Source: Odontocerum albicorne (Eukaryota; Arthropoda; Insecta; Trichoptera; Odontoceridae). From it: a stretch of DNA of 64,000 bases. Both the position numbers and the translations under genes were made by a program. This document shows, in pieces, positions 51,901-59,179 of this stretch (positions are counted from its first letter, which is position 1; each line of letters begins with the position of its first letter). The notes below the pieces were generated by a model that was not told the DNA's origin, searched no databases, and worked only from the letters and a program-made list of their open reading frames with translations. The stretch spans positions 19,474,421 through 19,538,420 of the forward strand of contig OX463846.1 in NCBI GenBank assembly GCA_949825065.1. Reading direction: 5' to 3'.

Positions 51901-54393
51901 TATTTTATACAATGAGAGTCTAATAAAATAATACAATAAATGAATGAGCAAAGTCATTTAGGTAGTTGTTATTTTTTTTAAATGTGTATAAATATTTTTA
52001 AATTGAGGTTTGAAATTTGTATGATCTTATAATTTCAGTTTAATGCAAATGCAATAGTCTTGCTACTAAATACAGTTTATAGATAAGACATGGCAATAAT
52101 AAGTGGAATTCTGGAAGGGACTTCTTCACAACCAATAAATGACTTGTAGAGCATTATTTCCTAATTAAATGCCATCTAAAAAATGTTGTGTTTTTGAGTT
52201 TATAAATAGCAGCCCATAAAAGCTACTAAATAAACTCAGGTGGAATGATGCCTGAAAATAAGTTTGAAAAATGGGGTGCCAATAATAAATAAATATACCC
52301 TTTACAAGGTAATGCAGCCTGTAATATTTGAGCAGATATCTAGATTTTTATCAACAATAATGATGTAGGATGACAAAACAAAGGCGCCTCTGGTTGGTAG
52401 ACAATATTTTCTATGTTTAAATGACCTAGGGAAATATTTCGTAGAGGAAATATGTTGATGACAGCAATATTATAACCACTGTATCCTGGTTTATAAGACA
52501 CCAGTTTTCCAACTCGGGGCTATGGGTCCGATTTCTATTGGAGCCAAGATTAAAAAAAAAAAGGATTGCAATTTGTTTTTCACTTAAGGACTCAAACATT
52601 TTTCTAATTGGTTGGAAAACATTGCTACATGCAATAAGCTCACCAGGTTGTATTTTATACAACGAAAGTGTAATACAGTAATAAAATTTTGTACATTATA
52701 TTCAAGTGAAATTAAAGGAACTATTGTTTCAGTGAATTTTATGTATATTATTTATAATCAATATGGGTGGGTGGGTGGCTACTTACATCAGGAAATCCTT
52801 CTCTTATGTGTCTCCAAATGAGTGGATCAGTCTGTATGTATAAAGAGCAAGTATTACGGTTATCTTCCTTAGGACGGGTGGCCCTTTTCTGTCGATTATG
52901 GGCCTGGTTTGCCTCACGAGAGTATTTTGAAAATCTTCCCATTGTTGAGGCATCTTGTGATGGTTCAAAATGAAAGCTTTAAATAAAATAAAATTAAAAT
53001 TATTTCTAATAATTCAGACACATTTTTCAGCTACGGTGAATCTCCCAAATATAATATAACATATATGATATGTATGGTGTACGATGGGTGTCAGATTCAT
53101 TGAGTCCCTTGCGGATGATAAAACAGTGCAGCTTTTGACCACCTACCGGTAGTAATTGTGAGTCAACCACATTCAGCATCTCACCGTTACTTTAGTGGTT
53201 ATAGGCTGCTGCTGTATCTGAAGAACTATTTTATCCGTCACTTGATTATACCACCTGACAACTAGCATCCTCTTAAAGCATCTGCTCTCAAAACTGATGA
53301 GTGTTTTCTCTAGGGCCTTGATAACACGCCAAGATTCAGAGCAATACAGAAAAATAAGATGATATTAAATAACCGAAAATAAAGACATCATTGATGCACT
53401 GTATCCTTAACAGGGCATCTCCAACTTTCCCAGATTTGTATGCAGGCCAAGACCGAGAAAACAAATAATAGAAATTAATTAAAACCCATGCAGTATGAAC
53501 GCACAATAAAAAAATAATTCCGGCACAAACAACTCTTTAACATTACTCTTGTAGATATTATGTTAATATGAAAGTACAATGTCCGCACTGAGTACCCAAA
53601 CTATGCAATATTAAAATGCAGGAGTTATATTATATAAATAATGTTGCCTGGTAGGGCTACAATGAATGTATTGCCTAATAGCTGAGATAGTTCCTGGACT
53701 ATTAAAATATGGGTTGACAATCTTAAATAATTTTAACAGGTAAAACATGTTTCTAAGGATTGTAAGATTCGAACAACAGACTATGCTCCGATTCAGCTCT
53801 TGGAATTTTAAATTTGATAAATCACAAAAGAAACTTTTTCTTTGCGCATTTAAATTTTTTCAATTGTGTATTATAGTCGGATGACCATACTCCTGATCTG
53901 TAATGCAACATTGTTCTTACCAATGAGGCATATAATACATATATTTATGTAGAAATATTCTTTCTTGACATGGAATAAATTATTCATCATGGTCAATATA
54001 TATTGTATATTTTTTTGCAAATATATTGTATTTTAAAAAACATATTTTGTCTCCACATTTATTAGCAAACTTGCAAGAATAAAAATAAATCATTCAATGT
54101 AAAAAATTTAATATCACACTATTTTTTTTTTTTTATTACAATATATATGTACTCCATCCATGCGTATATTCTTCTCCAAAGACTATGTATGACTAAAGAA
54201 ATTCTTACTAACTTATCATAATGGTTGGCTTTGCGGACATCATCCTTGATGGCGTTAGCCTTAGCGGGTGGGGCACGAGGCTGAGCGGGGGGAGGTTGCC
54301 GACCTTGTGGGACCTCTTCTTCCACAGCCGAATTCTGGATCTTCTCCATCCATTGGACCACATCGTCTGTTATTCCACATCCACCTACGTGTC
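33072..54393 (-). CDS. kuz: ADAM10 / Kuzbanian metalloprotease gene (12 exons seen, 5' end missing)
   Basis: Twelve exons with GT-AG borders and compatible phases encode, in order: late prodomain, furin-type site RQKR, reprolysin domain with [12 protein letters not shown] (zinc site) and the Met-turn [12 protein letters not shown], disintegrin-like and cysteine-rich region, transmembrane segment, and cytoplasmic tail. Domain order and the [12 protein letters not shown] juxtamembrane motif match ADAM10 rather than ADAM17. ADAM10 sheds ectodomains at the cell surface and cuts Notch at S2. Signal peptide and early prodomain exons were not found up to 64000. Two irregularities: exon 51366-51532 has a 2-base excess that breaks the frame, and the tail has an in-frame TGA (33909-33911) followed by 278 open codons. 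Repeats occupy most introns. Whether the frame problem is an assembly error or a real lesion cannot be told from the sequence. Confidence 0.93.
33909..34009 (-). CDS. kuz: ADAM10 exon: tail up to the first stop
   Basis: Acceptor atattttcag, then [20 protein letters not shown] and [13 protein letters not shown], followed by TGA (33911-33909) in the sequence GTC TGA CAG. This is the end of the short form. The same exon continues open in frame to 33072. Confidence 0.85.
34040..34925 (-). pseudogene. LINE (YADD family) 3' half in an ADAM10 intron
   Basis: Minus-strand [22 protein letters not shown], then the catalytic [17 protein letters not shown] and [17 protein letters not shown]. After a shift come [20 protein letters not shown] and [20 protein letters not shown]. 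The 3' terminus is conserved: ctgcctaccccaacagggaa, then atggcgggatggtatgtatg. The same 3' end recurs at 42322-42445 and 57417-57490, and inverted near 7090. It is 5'-truncated and frame-shifted. Confidence 0.85.
35068..35235 (+). mobile_element. SINE, 3' part
   Basis: Tail of the tRNA-derived SINE: tctgataagttggaagaatt, tgccacaagacaataagcca, then ggttgtact and a caataaaat end. The B-box side is decayed (aattcccaattaccaatggt). It lies in the ADAM10 intron between 34010 and 35284. Confidence 0.6.
35285..35499 (-). CDS. kuz: ADAM10 exon: cytoplasmic tail, Arg/Gly/Gln-rich
   Basis: Reads [20 protein letters not shown], then [18 protein letters not shown] and [20 protein letters not shown]: basic and low in complexity, as in insect ADAM10 tails. 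Acceptor tttatag, donor GTTAGA. Locally GC-rich in an AT-rich window. Confidence 0.9.
35765..37095 (+). mobile_element. mariner element B in an ADAM10 intron
   Basis: 1331 bp with inverted ends CGAGGCGTATCCAGAAAGTA and CGAGGCATATCCAGAAAGTA (one mismatch in about 30) and TA on both sides (35763-35764, 37096-37097). Full-length by size, and opposite to the host gene strand. Confidence 0.93.
35933..36996 (+). pseudogene. mariner transposase of element B, one stop and one frameshift
   Basis: Starts [20 protein letters not shown]. There is an in-frame TAA at 36173-36175 and then the same frame continues ([43 protein letters not shown]) to about 36635. There, one A is missing from an A-run in [10 protein letters not shown]. 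The next frame carries [24 protein letters not shown] and the C-terminus [11 protein letters not shown]. The catalytic D,D34D set is present. Only two lesions, so inactivation is fairly recent. Confidence 0.88.
37205..37437 (-). CDS. kuz: ADAM10 exon: transmembrane segment
   Basis: Reads [20 protein letters not shown], then a hydrophobic span [20 protein letters not shown] (exon codons about 42-61), then [16 protein letters not shown], the conserved juxtamembrane motif of ADAM10. Acceptor ctttacag, donor GTAAGT. Confidence 0.96.
37602..38812 (+). mobile_element. Tc1/mariner-superfamily-like element with an intron, deleted
   Basis: Inverted ends GAGTGGGTTTCATGAGACTT and, inverted from the right, GAGTGGGTTTCACGAGAGTT, with TA on both sides (37600-37601, 38813-38814). 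Near the left end is a 39-bp direct repeat (ctttgccgtgattggttgat, at 37690 and 37729). Coding scraps: [13 protein letters not shown] near 37790; then, after a likely intron (GTAAAT ... ttttttcag ending near 38185), [20 protein letters not shown]. That helix-turn-helix-like start resembles DDE_3-type transposases of insects. The DDE core is absent. Confidence 0.65.
38815..39000 (-). pseudogene. LINE relic fragment
   Basis: On the minus strand, [20 protein letters not shown], then QIFMSGMND matches the LRWFGHVERMxxERLTKQIxxxxM segment of the 34040 LINE family. Stops follow. The Tc1-like element at 37602-38812 probably split a longer relic, since LINE-like sequence (tcctatcccaaattttgcct) also lies at 37480-37560. 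Confidence 0.6.
39125..39336 (+). mobile_element. SINE copy
   Basis: A-box-like ctagttggtgagacatctgt, a decayed B-box region, then ggttgtaagaaattgccaca, tggcaataaaactgccaggt and a gtaatgcaataac end. Colinear with the full SINE copies. Confidence 0.7.
39337..39700 (-). pseudogene. LINE relic fragment
   Basis: Alignable by eye with the minus-strand LINE pieces at 34290-34480 and 46972-49170 (ctcaatatatttaaacaatt, then cacacatttctaccacattt). No open frame remains. Confidence 0.45.
39825..40180 (-). pseudogene. mariner 3' fragment (irritans-like)
   Basis: The minus-strand frame [60 protein letters not shown] ends after a stop near [13 protein letters not shown]. The terminal sequence is cccgggacttatcgatgtg. 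The third catalytic Asp is Gly (APSG for APSD). The element is truncated just at the second catalytic motif, so only the C-terminal third is left. Confidence 0.85.
40455..40696 (-). CDS. kuz: ADAM10 exon: cysteine-rich domain
   Basis: Reads [68 protein letters not shown]. It matches the membrane-proximal substrate-recognition domain, including [10 protein letters not shown]. Acceptor gaattacag, donor GTAATG. Confidence 0.95.
40912..41150 (+). mobile_element. SINE copy with duplicated B-box region
   Basis: Head catgacctaattggtaagat, then ggttacaattgatttctgtt occurs twice in tandem (23-bp unit, at about 40969 and 40992), covering the decayed B box. The tail gttggttggaagagattacc, acaaggcaataaacccacca is intact. 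It lies in the ADAM10 intron before exon 40455-40696. Confidence 0.8.
41465..41532 (+). mobile_element. SINE tail fragment
   Basis: atctggttgattgtaagaaa, then agcaataaatctgcaagatg is a diverged tail of the same SINE. Confidence 0.45.
42322..42445 (-). pseudogene. LINE 3'-end fragment
   Basis: cataccaccatgccgtgtcc, cttgcggggtaggctgggag, then ttccaccttctccacattca is the inverse of the conserved 3' terminus of the 34040-34925 LINE. Confidence 0.6.
42912..43081 (-). CDS. kuz: ADAM10 exon: disintegrin / cysteine-rich
   Basis: Reads [65 protein letters not shown] and CNGxSAECP are ADAM10 landmarks. Acceptor tttttgcag, donor GTCAGT. Confidence 0.95.
43340..43930 (+). pseudogene. LINE RT fragment in an ADAM10 intron
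   Basis: Plus-strand pieces: [29 protein letters not shown], then after a shift [17 protein letters not shown], and further [20 protein letters not shown]. These are RT domains 1-3 of the family that ends with GHVER...RGRP. Stops and shifts throughout. Confidence 0.7.
44387..44504 (-). CDS. kuz: ADAM10 exon: disintegrin-like domain
   Basis: Reads [39 protein letters not shown]. The DECKDKCC pattern matches the ADAM10 disintegrin-like domain. Acceptor cattttag, donor GTATGT, ends in phase 2. Confidence 0.92.
45107..45341 (-). CDS. kuz: ADAM10 exon: third zinc ligand, Met-turn, start of disintegrin domain
   Basis: Reads [20 protein letters not shown] (third zinc His, then the Met-turn), [20 protein letters not shown], then [15 protein letters not shown] opening the disintegrin domain. 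Acceptor ctttttcag, donor GTATGA, ends in phase 1. Confidence 0.96.
45604..46700 (-). mobile_element. RTE-like LINE, 5'-truncated, long intact RT frame
   Basis: The 3' part of an RTE-like LINE in the ADAM10 intron between exons 45107-45341 and 49310-49521, in the same orientation as the gene. The 5' break lies near 46690, just before the KAFDxVxW motif. The 3' terminus has a short microsatellite-like tail (tctctctctgtgg inverted) at about 45615. Confidence 0.8.
45637..46728 (-). CDS. LINE reverse transcriptase, C-terminal two thirds, open
   Basis: 363 codons without a break. The first about 15 are read from flanking DNA; homology starts near [20 protein letters not shown]. Then come [20 protein letters not shown], the catalytic [50 protein letters not shown], and the C-terminal [20 protein letters not shown] ... 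[16 protein letters not shown] and the layout fit RTE-like elements. It cannot retrotranspose itself, having lost the endonuclease and the first RT motifs, but its open frame marks it as young compared with the other LINEs here. Confidence 0.85.
   Translation of the reverse strand: MISNVFWSQMFKYNLYNTWKRLFEILKSIDIKYRDRRIIQALYKNEAAIIRCDEDTKEANIRQGVRQGCSLSPVLFNAYIQSAIDDLRERMSHREGVKIHGQKVDMIRFADDIAMVAESEEELQEALTTMESILQNNYSMKINKDKTKLLTVGRAQHQMRIVMSGKPLKNTKEFVYLGSKITWDGRSKSEVDSRIHQARLAFNKRSKIIESNNIDLKLRILLIKTYVWSILMYGCETWCLSERDRRRLEAFEMWSYRRLLGISWRDHITNEEVLQRIEGGRHLLRILSERRARWIGHIIRQEGLLHAIMEGMTEGTNSRGRPRREYLEDLLVDVRCSTYTDLKRAAQDREEWRRRVEIAANQS
47209..48482 (-). mobile_element. mariner element F inside the tandem array
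   Basis: 1274 bp, with ends ATAGGTAAAGCGGAAAGTAA and its inverse, and TA duplicated at 47207-47208 and 48483-48484. Neighbouring array units give the empty site (ctatcaTAtattgc), so the boundaries and TSD are exact. Its transposase, on the minus strand, is broken. Confidence 0.95.
47400..48300 (-). pseudogene. mariner transposase of element F
   Basis: Minus-strand pieces in order: [103 protein letters not shown], a shift, [20 protein letters not shown], a shift, [11 protein letters not shown] and [14 protein letters not shown]. The three catalytic Asp residues are present with 34 residues between the last two (D,D34D). Several frameshifts and stops; the WxPHEL and HYxLLKxGxTV motifs resemble the mauritiana/cecropia side of mariners. 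Confidence 0.8.
49310..49521 (-). CDS. kuz: ADAM10 exon: zinc-binding helix
   Basis: Reads [66 protein letters not shown] carries the first two zinc histidines and the catalytic glutamate. The third ligand (HD) comes from the next exon. Donor GTAAGC, phase 0. Confidence 0.97.
50011..50182 (-). CDS. kuz: ADAM10 exon: metalloprotease middle
   Basis: Reads [57 protein letters not shown]. The [12 protein letters not shown] motif is diagnostic of ADAM10. Acceptor attttcag, donor GTAAAT, ends in phase 1. Confidence 0.95.
50400..50822 (+). pseudogene. LINE ORF2 C-terminal fragment
   Basis: An open frame with [56 protein letters not shown] and [20 protein letters not shown]: the end of a LINE ORF2 (LRWxxGVxRxD ... 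[11 protein letters not shown] ... GRPKxxW). No RT core. It is a different family from the 34040 LINE. It lies in an ADAM10 intron, antisense to the gene. Confidence 0.75.
50823..51005 (+). pseudogene. second LINE fragment
   Basis: The frame gives [48 protein letters not shown], resembling the RxWNxLPxxIxxxxSLxxFKxxLKxxL end of CR1/Jockey-type ORF2. Probably a separate insertion abutting the previous one. Confidence 0.5.
51366..51532 (-). CDS. kuz: ADAM10 exon with a 2-base frame disturbance
   Basis: Acceptor tatttcag, then [17 protein letters not shown] in one frame and [37 protein letters not shown] in another. The exon is 167 bp where 165 is expected. The excess sits in the AAAAATTTT run (minus strand, about 51476-51484), where [14 protein letters not shown] is expected. 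Both halves are plainly conserved. The donor GTATAT and the phases to the neighbouring exons fit only if the two bases are removed. Confidence 0.85.
51720..51940 (+). mobile_element. SINE, full-length copy
   Basis: Head ctccatgacctagttggtaa (A box), ggattcaattcccattggaa (B box), poly-A linker, then ttattggaaaagattgccat, atggcaataagcccaccaag and the tail aatacaataaatgaatg. Best internal reference for the family, about 220 bp. Confidence 0.85.
52474..52686 (+). mobile_element. SINE, full-length copy
   Basis: tgtatcctggtttataagac (A box), gggtccgatttctattggag (B box), an A-run, then tggttggaaaacattgctac, atgcaataagctcaccaggt, ending taatacagtaataaaa. In the same ADAM10 intron as the copy at 51720. 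Confidence 0.82.
52787..52976 (-). CDS. kuz: ADAM10 exon: furin site and start of protease
   Basis: Reads [20 protein letters not shown], then [20 protein letters not shown] and [21 protein letters not shown] is the proprotein-convertase site that removes the prodomain; [11 protein letters not shown] opens the mature metalloprotease. Donor GTAAGT; phase 0 at the exon end. Confidence 0.93.
53040..53430 (-). pseudogene. LINE ORF2 C-terminal relic
   Basis: Minus strand: [49 protein letters not shown], matching the GSETWxxxKxxEKxIxxFExxCLRRILxIRW motif after the RT core. Stops follow. Confidence 0.6.
54213..54393 (-). CDS. kuz: ADAM10 exon: end of prodomain
   Basis: Acceptor ctttcag, then (G)GACACGTAGGTGGATGTGG, reading [20 protein letters not shown], the segment with the conserved prodomain (cysteine-switch-like) Cys. 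It continues through a proline-rich loop ([12 protein letters not shown]) to NHYDN. The donor is GTTAGT. The stronger-looking GTAAG four bases on would put a stop in the next exon, so it is rejected. First exon of this gene that I can identify. Confidence 0.85.
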
Positions 54394-54589
54394 CTGAAAG
54401 GTGATAAAATATTAAAGAAGGTCACTTGAAAAACATGTTAGAAAACAGACCAAGTTATCTCCATTGATATTTTGGAATGGCCGGTCCTATCACATGACAG
54501 AGACTTTACCTGGAGTGTTGGAAGCCTGTGGGTATTATAATTTCATAATAAATAATTTCAATCATATGAGATCAGATTGATACCTTCTT

Positions 54590-55110
54590 CAATCATAAAG
54601 AAGGTATGAATCTTGCAGGCTACAGGAAGAAACTTCTGATTGGAGTAAACTCTCTACTGGTATCCCACAGGTTAGTATTCTTCCACGGTTTCTTTTTTCT
54701 ATTTTCATCAACTCAATAACATTGTTCTTTTAATGTTCCTATTACATCTATGCTGACAATCTGCATATTTACATATATCCATTTTGACCCTCCCTGCGTA
54801 CATATAGCGTAAGCACATTGTATATGAATTTGCAGTATATCTGATTGAATAAAGAGTATGGTTTATTCACCAATACTAAGAAGTCTCAGCGATCCTCATA
54901 GACAGTCCTCAATTACTCAGAAAATTCAACACTGAAAATCTTACAATAAATAGCTGTACAATTTAATGTAGTAAAATGATTAAGAACCATGGAATAATTT
55001 TAAACACCAATAAATAAGGTAAGCTAAAATATCTTCTATAGCTTTCACAAGGTGTTTTAGAGATACCAAAACCAAAGTTTTACCAAAGGCATGGAATAAC
55101 AGCTGGACTA
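54590..55110 (+). pseudogene. CR1/Jockey-like RT relic
   Basis: Plus strand: LSTGIPQVSILPRFLFSIFI (RT motif TGIPQGSVLGPLLFxIYI), then a decayed YADD region (YIYADNLHIYIY), then NTKKSQRSS and ILNTN-like ends. YADN replaces YADD. Degenerate throughout. Confidence 0.55.
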
Positions 55111-55574
55111 ACTGTCACCGTAGGGTGATTGCAGAATGTTTATTATATGAATGAAGTTTATATAAGGAAATATAACCACCTCAAATTATATCAGAACAAA
55201 TTAAATTGGTATAATATGAGAAATCGTTAACACATGTATTGTCGCTTTTGTAGATATTTTTAACAGTACCACTGTTCCTTTATATCACGCTGATTTTCAA
55301 CATCCCATTAGACTGCAGCTGCCAACTACAGTAATACTTGGACCTTCTTTGACATATTTCACAATGAACAGCAACATAAAAACACTTGATTTATTTTTCA
55401 TAAAATTGCAATGTTTTGTTCCCTGCCCTATTTTTTTATCCCATTCCTTATGTTTGTCTCCGTTCTCTCTCATTATGAACATTTTGAAACGTTGACTTGG
55501 TTAAATTTTTTCTCATTTGTTTGATTTTTGCACTCGAGTTGATTGATTTCTGTTTATTTTTTTATTTATCATCT

Positions 55575-55716
55575 CTTGTATAGAATGATCTTCAATATCT
55601 CACCCAGTTACAAAAATCTGCGTATCCCTTATCTAATTGGTTGAAAGAGATCGCCGTTTGGCAATAAACCCACCATTTGTACTTTGTGCTGAAGTATATA
55701 AGTGTTTAATAAATAA
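55575..55716 (+). mobile_element. SINE 3' fragment
   Basis: tctaattggttgaaagagat, cgccgtttggcaataaaccc, accatttgtacttt, ending aataaataaatg: tail of the SINE family. Confidence 0.7.
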
Positions 55717-55789
55717 ATGCAATCTGGGGGAATTCCCATGAAGTAAAATCGAACAACCAACCAGAAATGTAGTTAAAAAGCTGTACAAT

Positions 55790-55995
55790 CGGGAATACAA
55801 CCTGTACAATCGAACCCTTAACTGCCAGATGGAAGAGAATCGTTCTACCGATAGGCTATGGAGGTGGTATACATAAGAAATTTATAAACATTATAGGATA
55901 CTTGTACACTTAAACAGAATCGTTCTACCGATAGGCTATGGAGGTGGTATACATAAGATATTTATAAACATTATATGATACTTATACACTTAAAC
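55790..55995 (-). repeat. tRNA-like head with an 80-bp tandem duplication
   Basis: On the minus strand CCTCCATAGCCTATCGGTAG, then AACGATTCTC and GGGTTCGATTG form A- and B-box-like sequences of a second tRNA-derived repeat. The 80-bp stretch starting agaatcgttctaccgatagg occurs twice in tandem (55836-55915, 55916-55995) with a few changes, duplicating the A-box side. Confidence 0.6.
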
Positions 55996-56638
55996 AAAAT
56001 TAACACATTTTAGTAAAGAGGTTAATGTTAAAAAAAAAACATGCTTACCGAATGCATACAAATGGTAGCCATAAACCGCAATATGATATCCTATAAGTGC
56101 CAAAACGTATTAGGAATGTTGAGCCGTGAAATCGCGCAATAAAACGAGAACACCCGTGAAAACGTAATTATACGGTTAGTATAATTTCACCAAGTTTAAT
56201 ACGTTATAAGCAAAAAAGGAAATATTTAATTTGGTCGGTAACGCGATAACATAATCGGGAATGTTAAACGCCTCTTTGCGATGTGCCTACAGCGAGAGGA
56301 CCGTATTTAAAATTAAGAGTGAACATTTATTGGATATTATAAAATGTTGAGGCACCGCGGGCTAAAGAAATTGAGATATTTCAATATTTTTTTTATGCAA
56401 ACATGACGTAAAAGGGTTAAGAGAGTTTTCAAATAAATTTATAACGTATGTTTTTATAACACATTTTTAAATGAACGTATTACGTCAAAACCGTTAATTT
56501 TGTTCAAAGCAATTTTTTTATTTCGAGTTGTCAATATTTGTTTCGTTCTAGGTACAAATCATCGAAATTGAAATTTTAAACTAAAATATATTTGAAGACA
56601 ATATCGAATGTGACTTTGAACCTTGTCCTCTCAGGATC
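55996..56638. other. unassigned spacer
   Basis: No gene. Somewhat CpG-richer than average (for example ggtcggtaacgcgataacat), possibly an unrecognised old repeat. Confidence 0.35.
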
Positions 56639-56850
56639 GACTTCCGTTGCCTTGTGAGTAACAAACCTATCTTGCGACCCAGATAATTCGTCTCCGATTT
56701 CCGTTGGCACTAAGTTTTTTTTAATGTGTTCAGTCAAGTTTTCACTTTAGTCTCTTTCACATATTTCTGGTAATAAGATATTGATACATGACAGTAAACG
56801 CGTCAGGTTGTACATATTGTATACTACGAAAGCGTAATATAATACAACTT
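56639..56850 (+). mobile_element. SINE copy, diverged
   Basis: gacttccgttgccttgtgag, B-box-like tctccgatttccgttggcac, then a decayed core and caggttgtacatattgtata, ending gtaatataatacaa. Colinear with the copy at 62345. Confidence 0.6.
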
Positions 56851-57028
56851 GTCATCTAATTATGTTAGTTTAGTTCACTTGAGTAATTGGTAGCGGTCCG
56901 ATTTTCGACAGAAAAAAATATATTCATTTCGAAATCCACAGATAATTCAAAGCTATTCGCATATTATAATGATAAATTATTAATGTACGATTGGTGTCAC
57001 AGTTGTATTGTAAAATCTTAAAACGGAT

Positions 57029-57122
57029 CATAGCATAATCCCTAATTAGTTAGGGATTATGCTATGTTGATAAAAGAATTCGGGACTTTATTTTAGAATA
57101 AAGTTCCGAATTATTTTATCAA
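57029..57122. repeat. two adjacent hairpins
   Basis: 57029-57066 is a perfect inverted repeat: catagcataatccctaa, loop ttag, and its inverse (17-bp stem). Immediately after, 57067-57122 is a second: ttgataaaagaattcgggac and its near-inverse around tattttagaata (about 26-bp stem, two mismatches). Function unknown. Confidence 0.85.
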
Positions 57123-57416
57123 CAATACATTCATAAGCCGCTCATCTCATTACGACGAAATAAAATACAACCCGAGTTACATTGTCGCAAAACTCAACAT
57201 CAATTCAAATCATTTTGTTTTTCCAATGAAGAATGAGCAAACTGCTGGGCCTAGCAGTGGAGCCGCTCTATTATTTTGCTATTGGAAACATTTCATCTGA
57301 AAAAGACAAAAAATCTTCAATATACACTCGAGATTTATTACCCTCGGAAGTTTTTCTTGAATACGCAAGCAACCCGTTTACACAGATGGAAGAGACGAAA
57401 TATTTAATAAATATGT

Positions 57417-57490
57417 CGAGATAGGAAAGTATGTCCTTTCTGCCTACCCCAACCGAGAAACGGTGTGATGGTATGTATAACTAATAGGAT
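57417..57490 (+). pseudogene. LINE 3'-end fragment
   Basis: gtcgagataggaaagtatgt, cctttctgcctaccccaacc, gagaaacggtgtgatggtat is the conserved 3' terminus of the 34040-34925 LINE family in plus orientation. A 63-codon frame just upstream (57233-57424) has no domain that I recognise. Confidence 0.65.
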
Positions 57491-57984
57491 ACACATTTCC
57501 ATGAGAATAATACGATTCATTTGTTCGAGTACGAAAAAAAAATTACCAACCTTAAATTTGTTATTTCAAAATGACTCTCGCGAATTCTTCCATTGTTACT
57601 GTTGTAGCTGTTTCGATAGAATATGTTGATGGTATAAAGAATCTGCCGATAACATAGTTTGCTGCTTGGCTGTTCTTTTACCTTCCTCTATTAACCTATT
57701 TAGTTTAAAATTTCAAAAAGAATAAACCGCGTAAAAGTGGATTCGCGTAAATGGAGGATCACTGTGTTTGTTTTCAATTAAGACTATTTCAAAGAGGATA
57801 ATGACAGAGGATAACTGATACAAGCGAGAGTGCAAAAGATCCTTTGTTGCAAAAAATAATTACAAAATCCATTATTTTACAGTGAATTCTTTGTTTAATA
57901 AACATAATTACGGGATACTAAACCGATCTTGAATAATATTTTTTAAATACAGCAAACAAAAAACAGCTTGGTCCTACGGTTAAC

Positions 57985-58090
57985 GTACTGGAGAGGCATG
58001 TGAAATGCCAGAATGAAAAAATAGTGGGACGAACCCAAAACCCTGATTGTAAAAACGGTATACTACTAGGTCACGAAGGGCATCATACAA
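57985..58090 (-). repeat. possible tRNA-derived SINE head
   Basis: On the minus strand cttcgtgacctagtagtata (A-box-like) and ggttttgggttcgtcccact (B-box-like) are spaced as in the other SINE heads; the tail is not recognisable. Confidence 0.4.
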
Positions 58091-58639
58091 GTATTGTGGA
58101 AGATGAAGTATCTTTCCTGCTACGCGACAGCCCTGCCCTGTCTTCGAGAAGTGTAGATGTGGTTCCATCGCCCGCAATTGCTCTCATTTGCCCAAATAAG
58201 ATATTAATTGGTTCAATTAAGACGTATCCGCAGCCAGACGATCCACATTTAGCAAATTGATCAAATAATTTCAACACCAGTGTGTGACAATCCCGAACCA
58301 ATTTGAAATATAAAAGTGCATAGTGCTACACGAATTCTATAACGATACAACTCAACAATAATTGTTTTGATAAACTAGCTTTTGATTTTTGACGCTTATT
58401 AATCTAGCGATTGTAAAGTCGTAATTCGCGTTATGTATTGGCTATTGAACGTGGCGTTACCATTGCATTGGCGTGGACGTGGAAAATTCATGAAAGCAGC
58501 TGAGTTATTGTAATTCGCTGGAAATGCGTGCGCTGTGAAGAATATGCGATGTGTCAATTTGTGATAGAATAAGAAATGAAGTAATGGATACATGTGCCTG
58601 GTGAAAACACCAGATACATTCATTCTTAATAACTGGATA

Positions 58640-58935
58640 GGAATGTTAAAAATAGGGTGAAATAAGCACGTTAGATGGTCGAGACATTTTCAACGAAAGA
58701 CTGAATAAACAAATATTTAACGTGATAATGAGGAATCGTGGTAGAGGAAGGTTAAAAAGAGTATAGTTCTAAGTGAATGAAATGTTGAAAGAAGGAACGG
58801 CAAGGAATAAAATAATCGAATGAACTTTGTAAGATGTGTGAATGTGGAAGCGGCGAAGGAAGTATGGATAGGAAAATGTGGCGATTTGTCCTCTTTGCCT
58901 ATCTCGACAGGGTAATGGCGCGATGTTGTATATGT
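58640..58935 (+). pseudogene. LINE 3' relic
   Basis: cacgttagatggtcgagaca, then agactgaataaacaaatatt, ggtagaggaaggttaaaaag, and the 3' end ctctttgcctatctcgacag, ggtaatggcgcgatgttgta parallel the RWxxHxQRxTExxNxQI ... RGRxRK ... 3' terminus of the 34040 family. No open frame. Confidence 0.5.
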
Positions 58936-59179
58936 AGGTAAAACGTATTCAAAGAAGCAAAGGGTTCAATGTATTCAAAGAAGAAAAGGAAAATAATACC
59001 ATTTTTTATAGAACTAAAGAGAAATACAATAATTTTCATGAAAATTCTAATAGAAATAACACTTTTTATAGTTTTTATTATATTAAGCCACCATAACTTA
59101 TTCCTAACCAAAATTTCAGCATTCACTCAAAATCACAAAAAATCAATTTGTTTACTTATATAACCCGTGTATTGATAAA

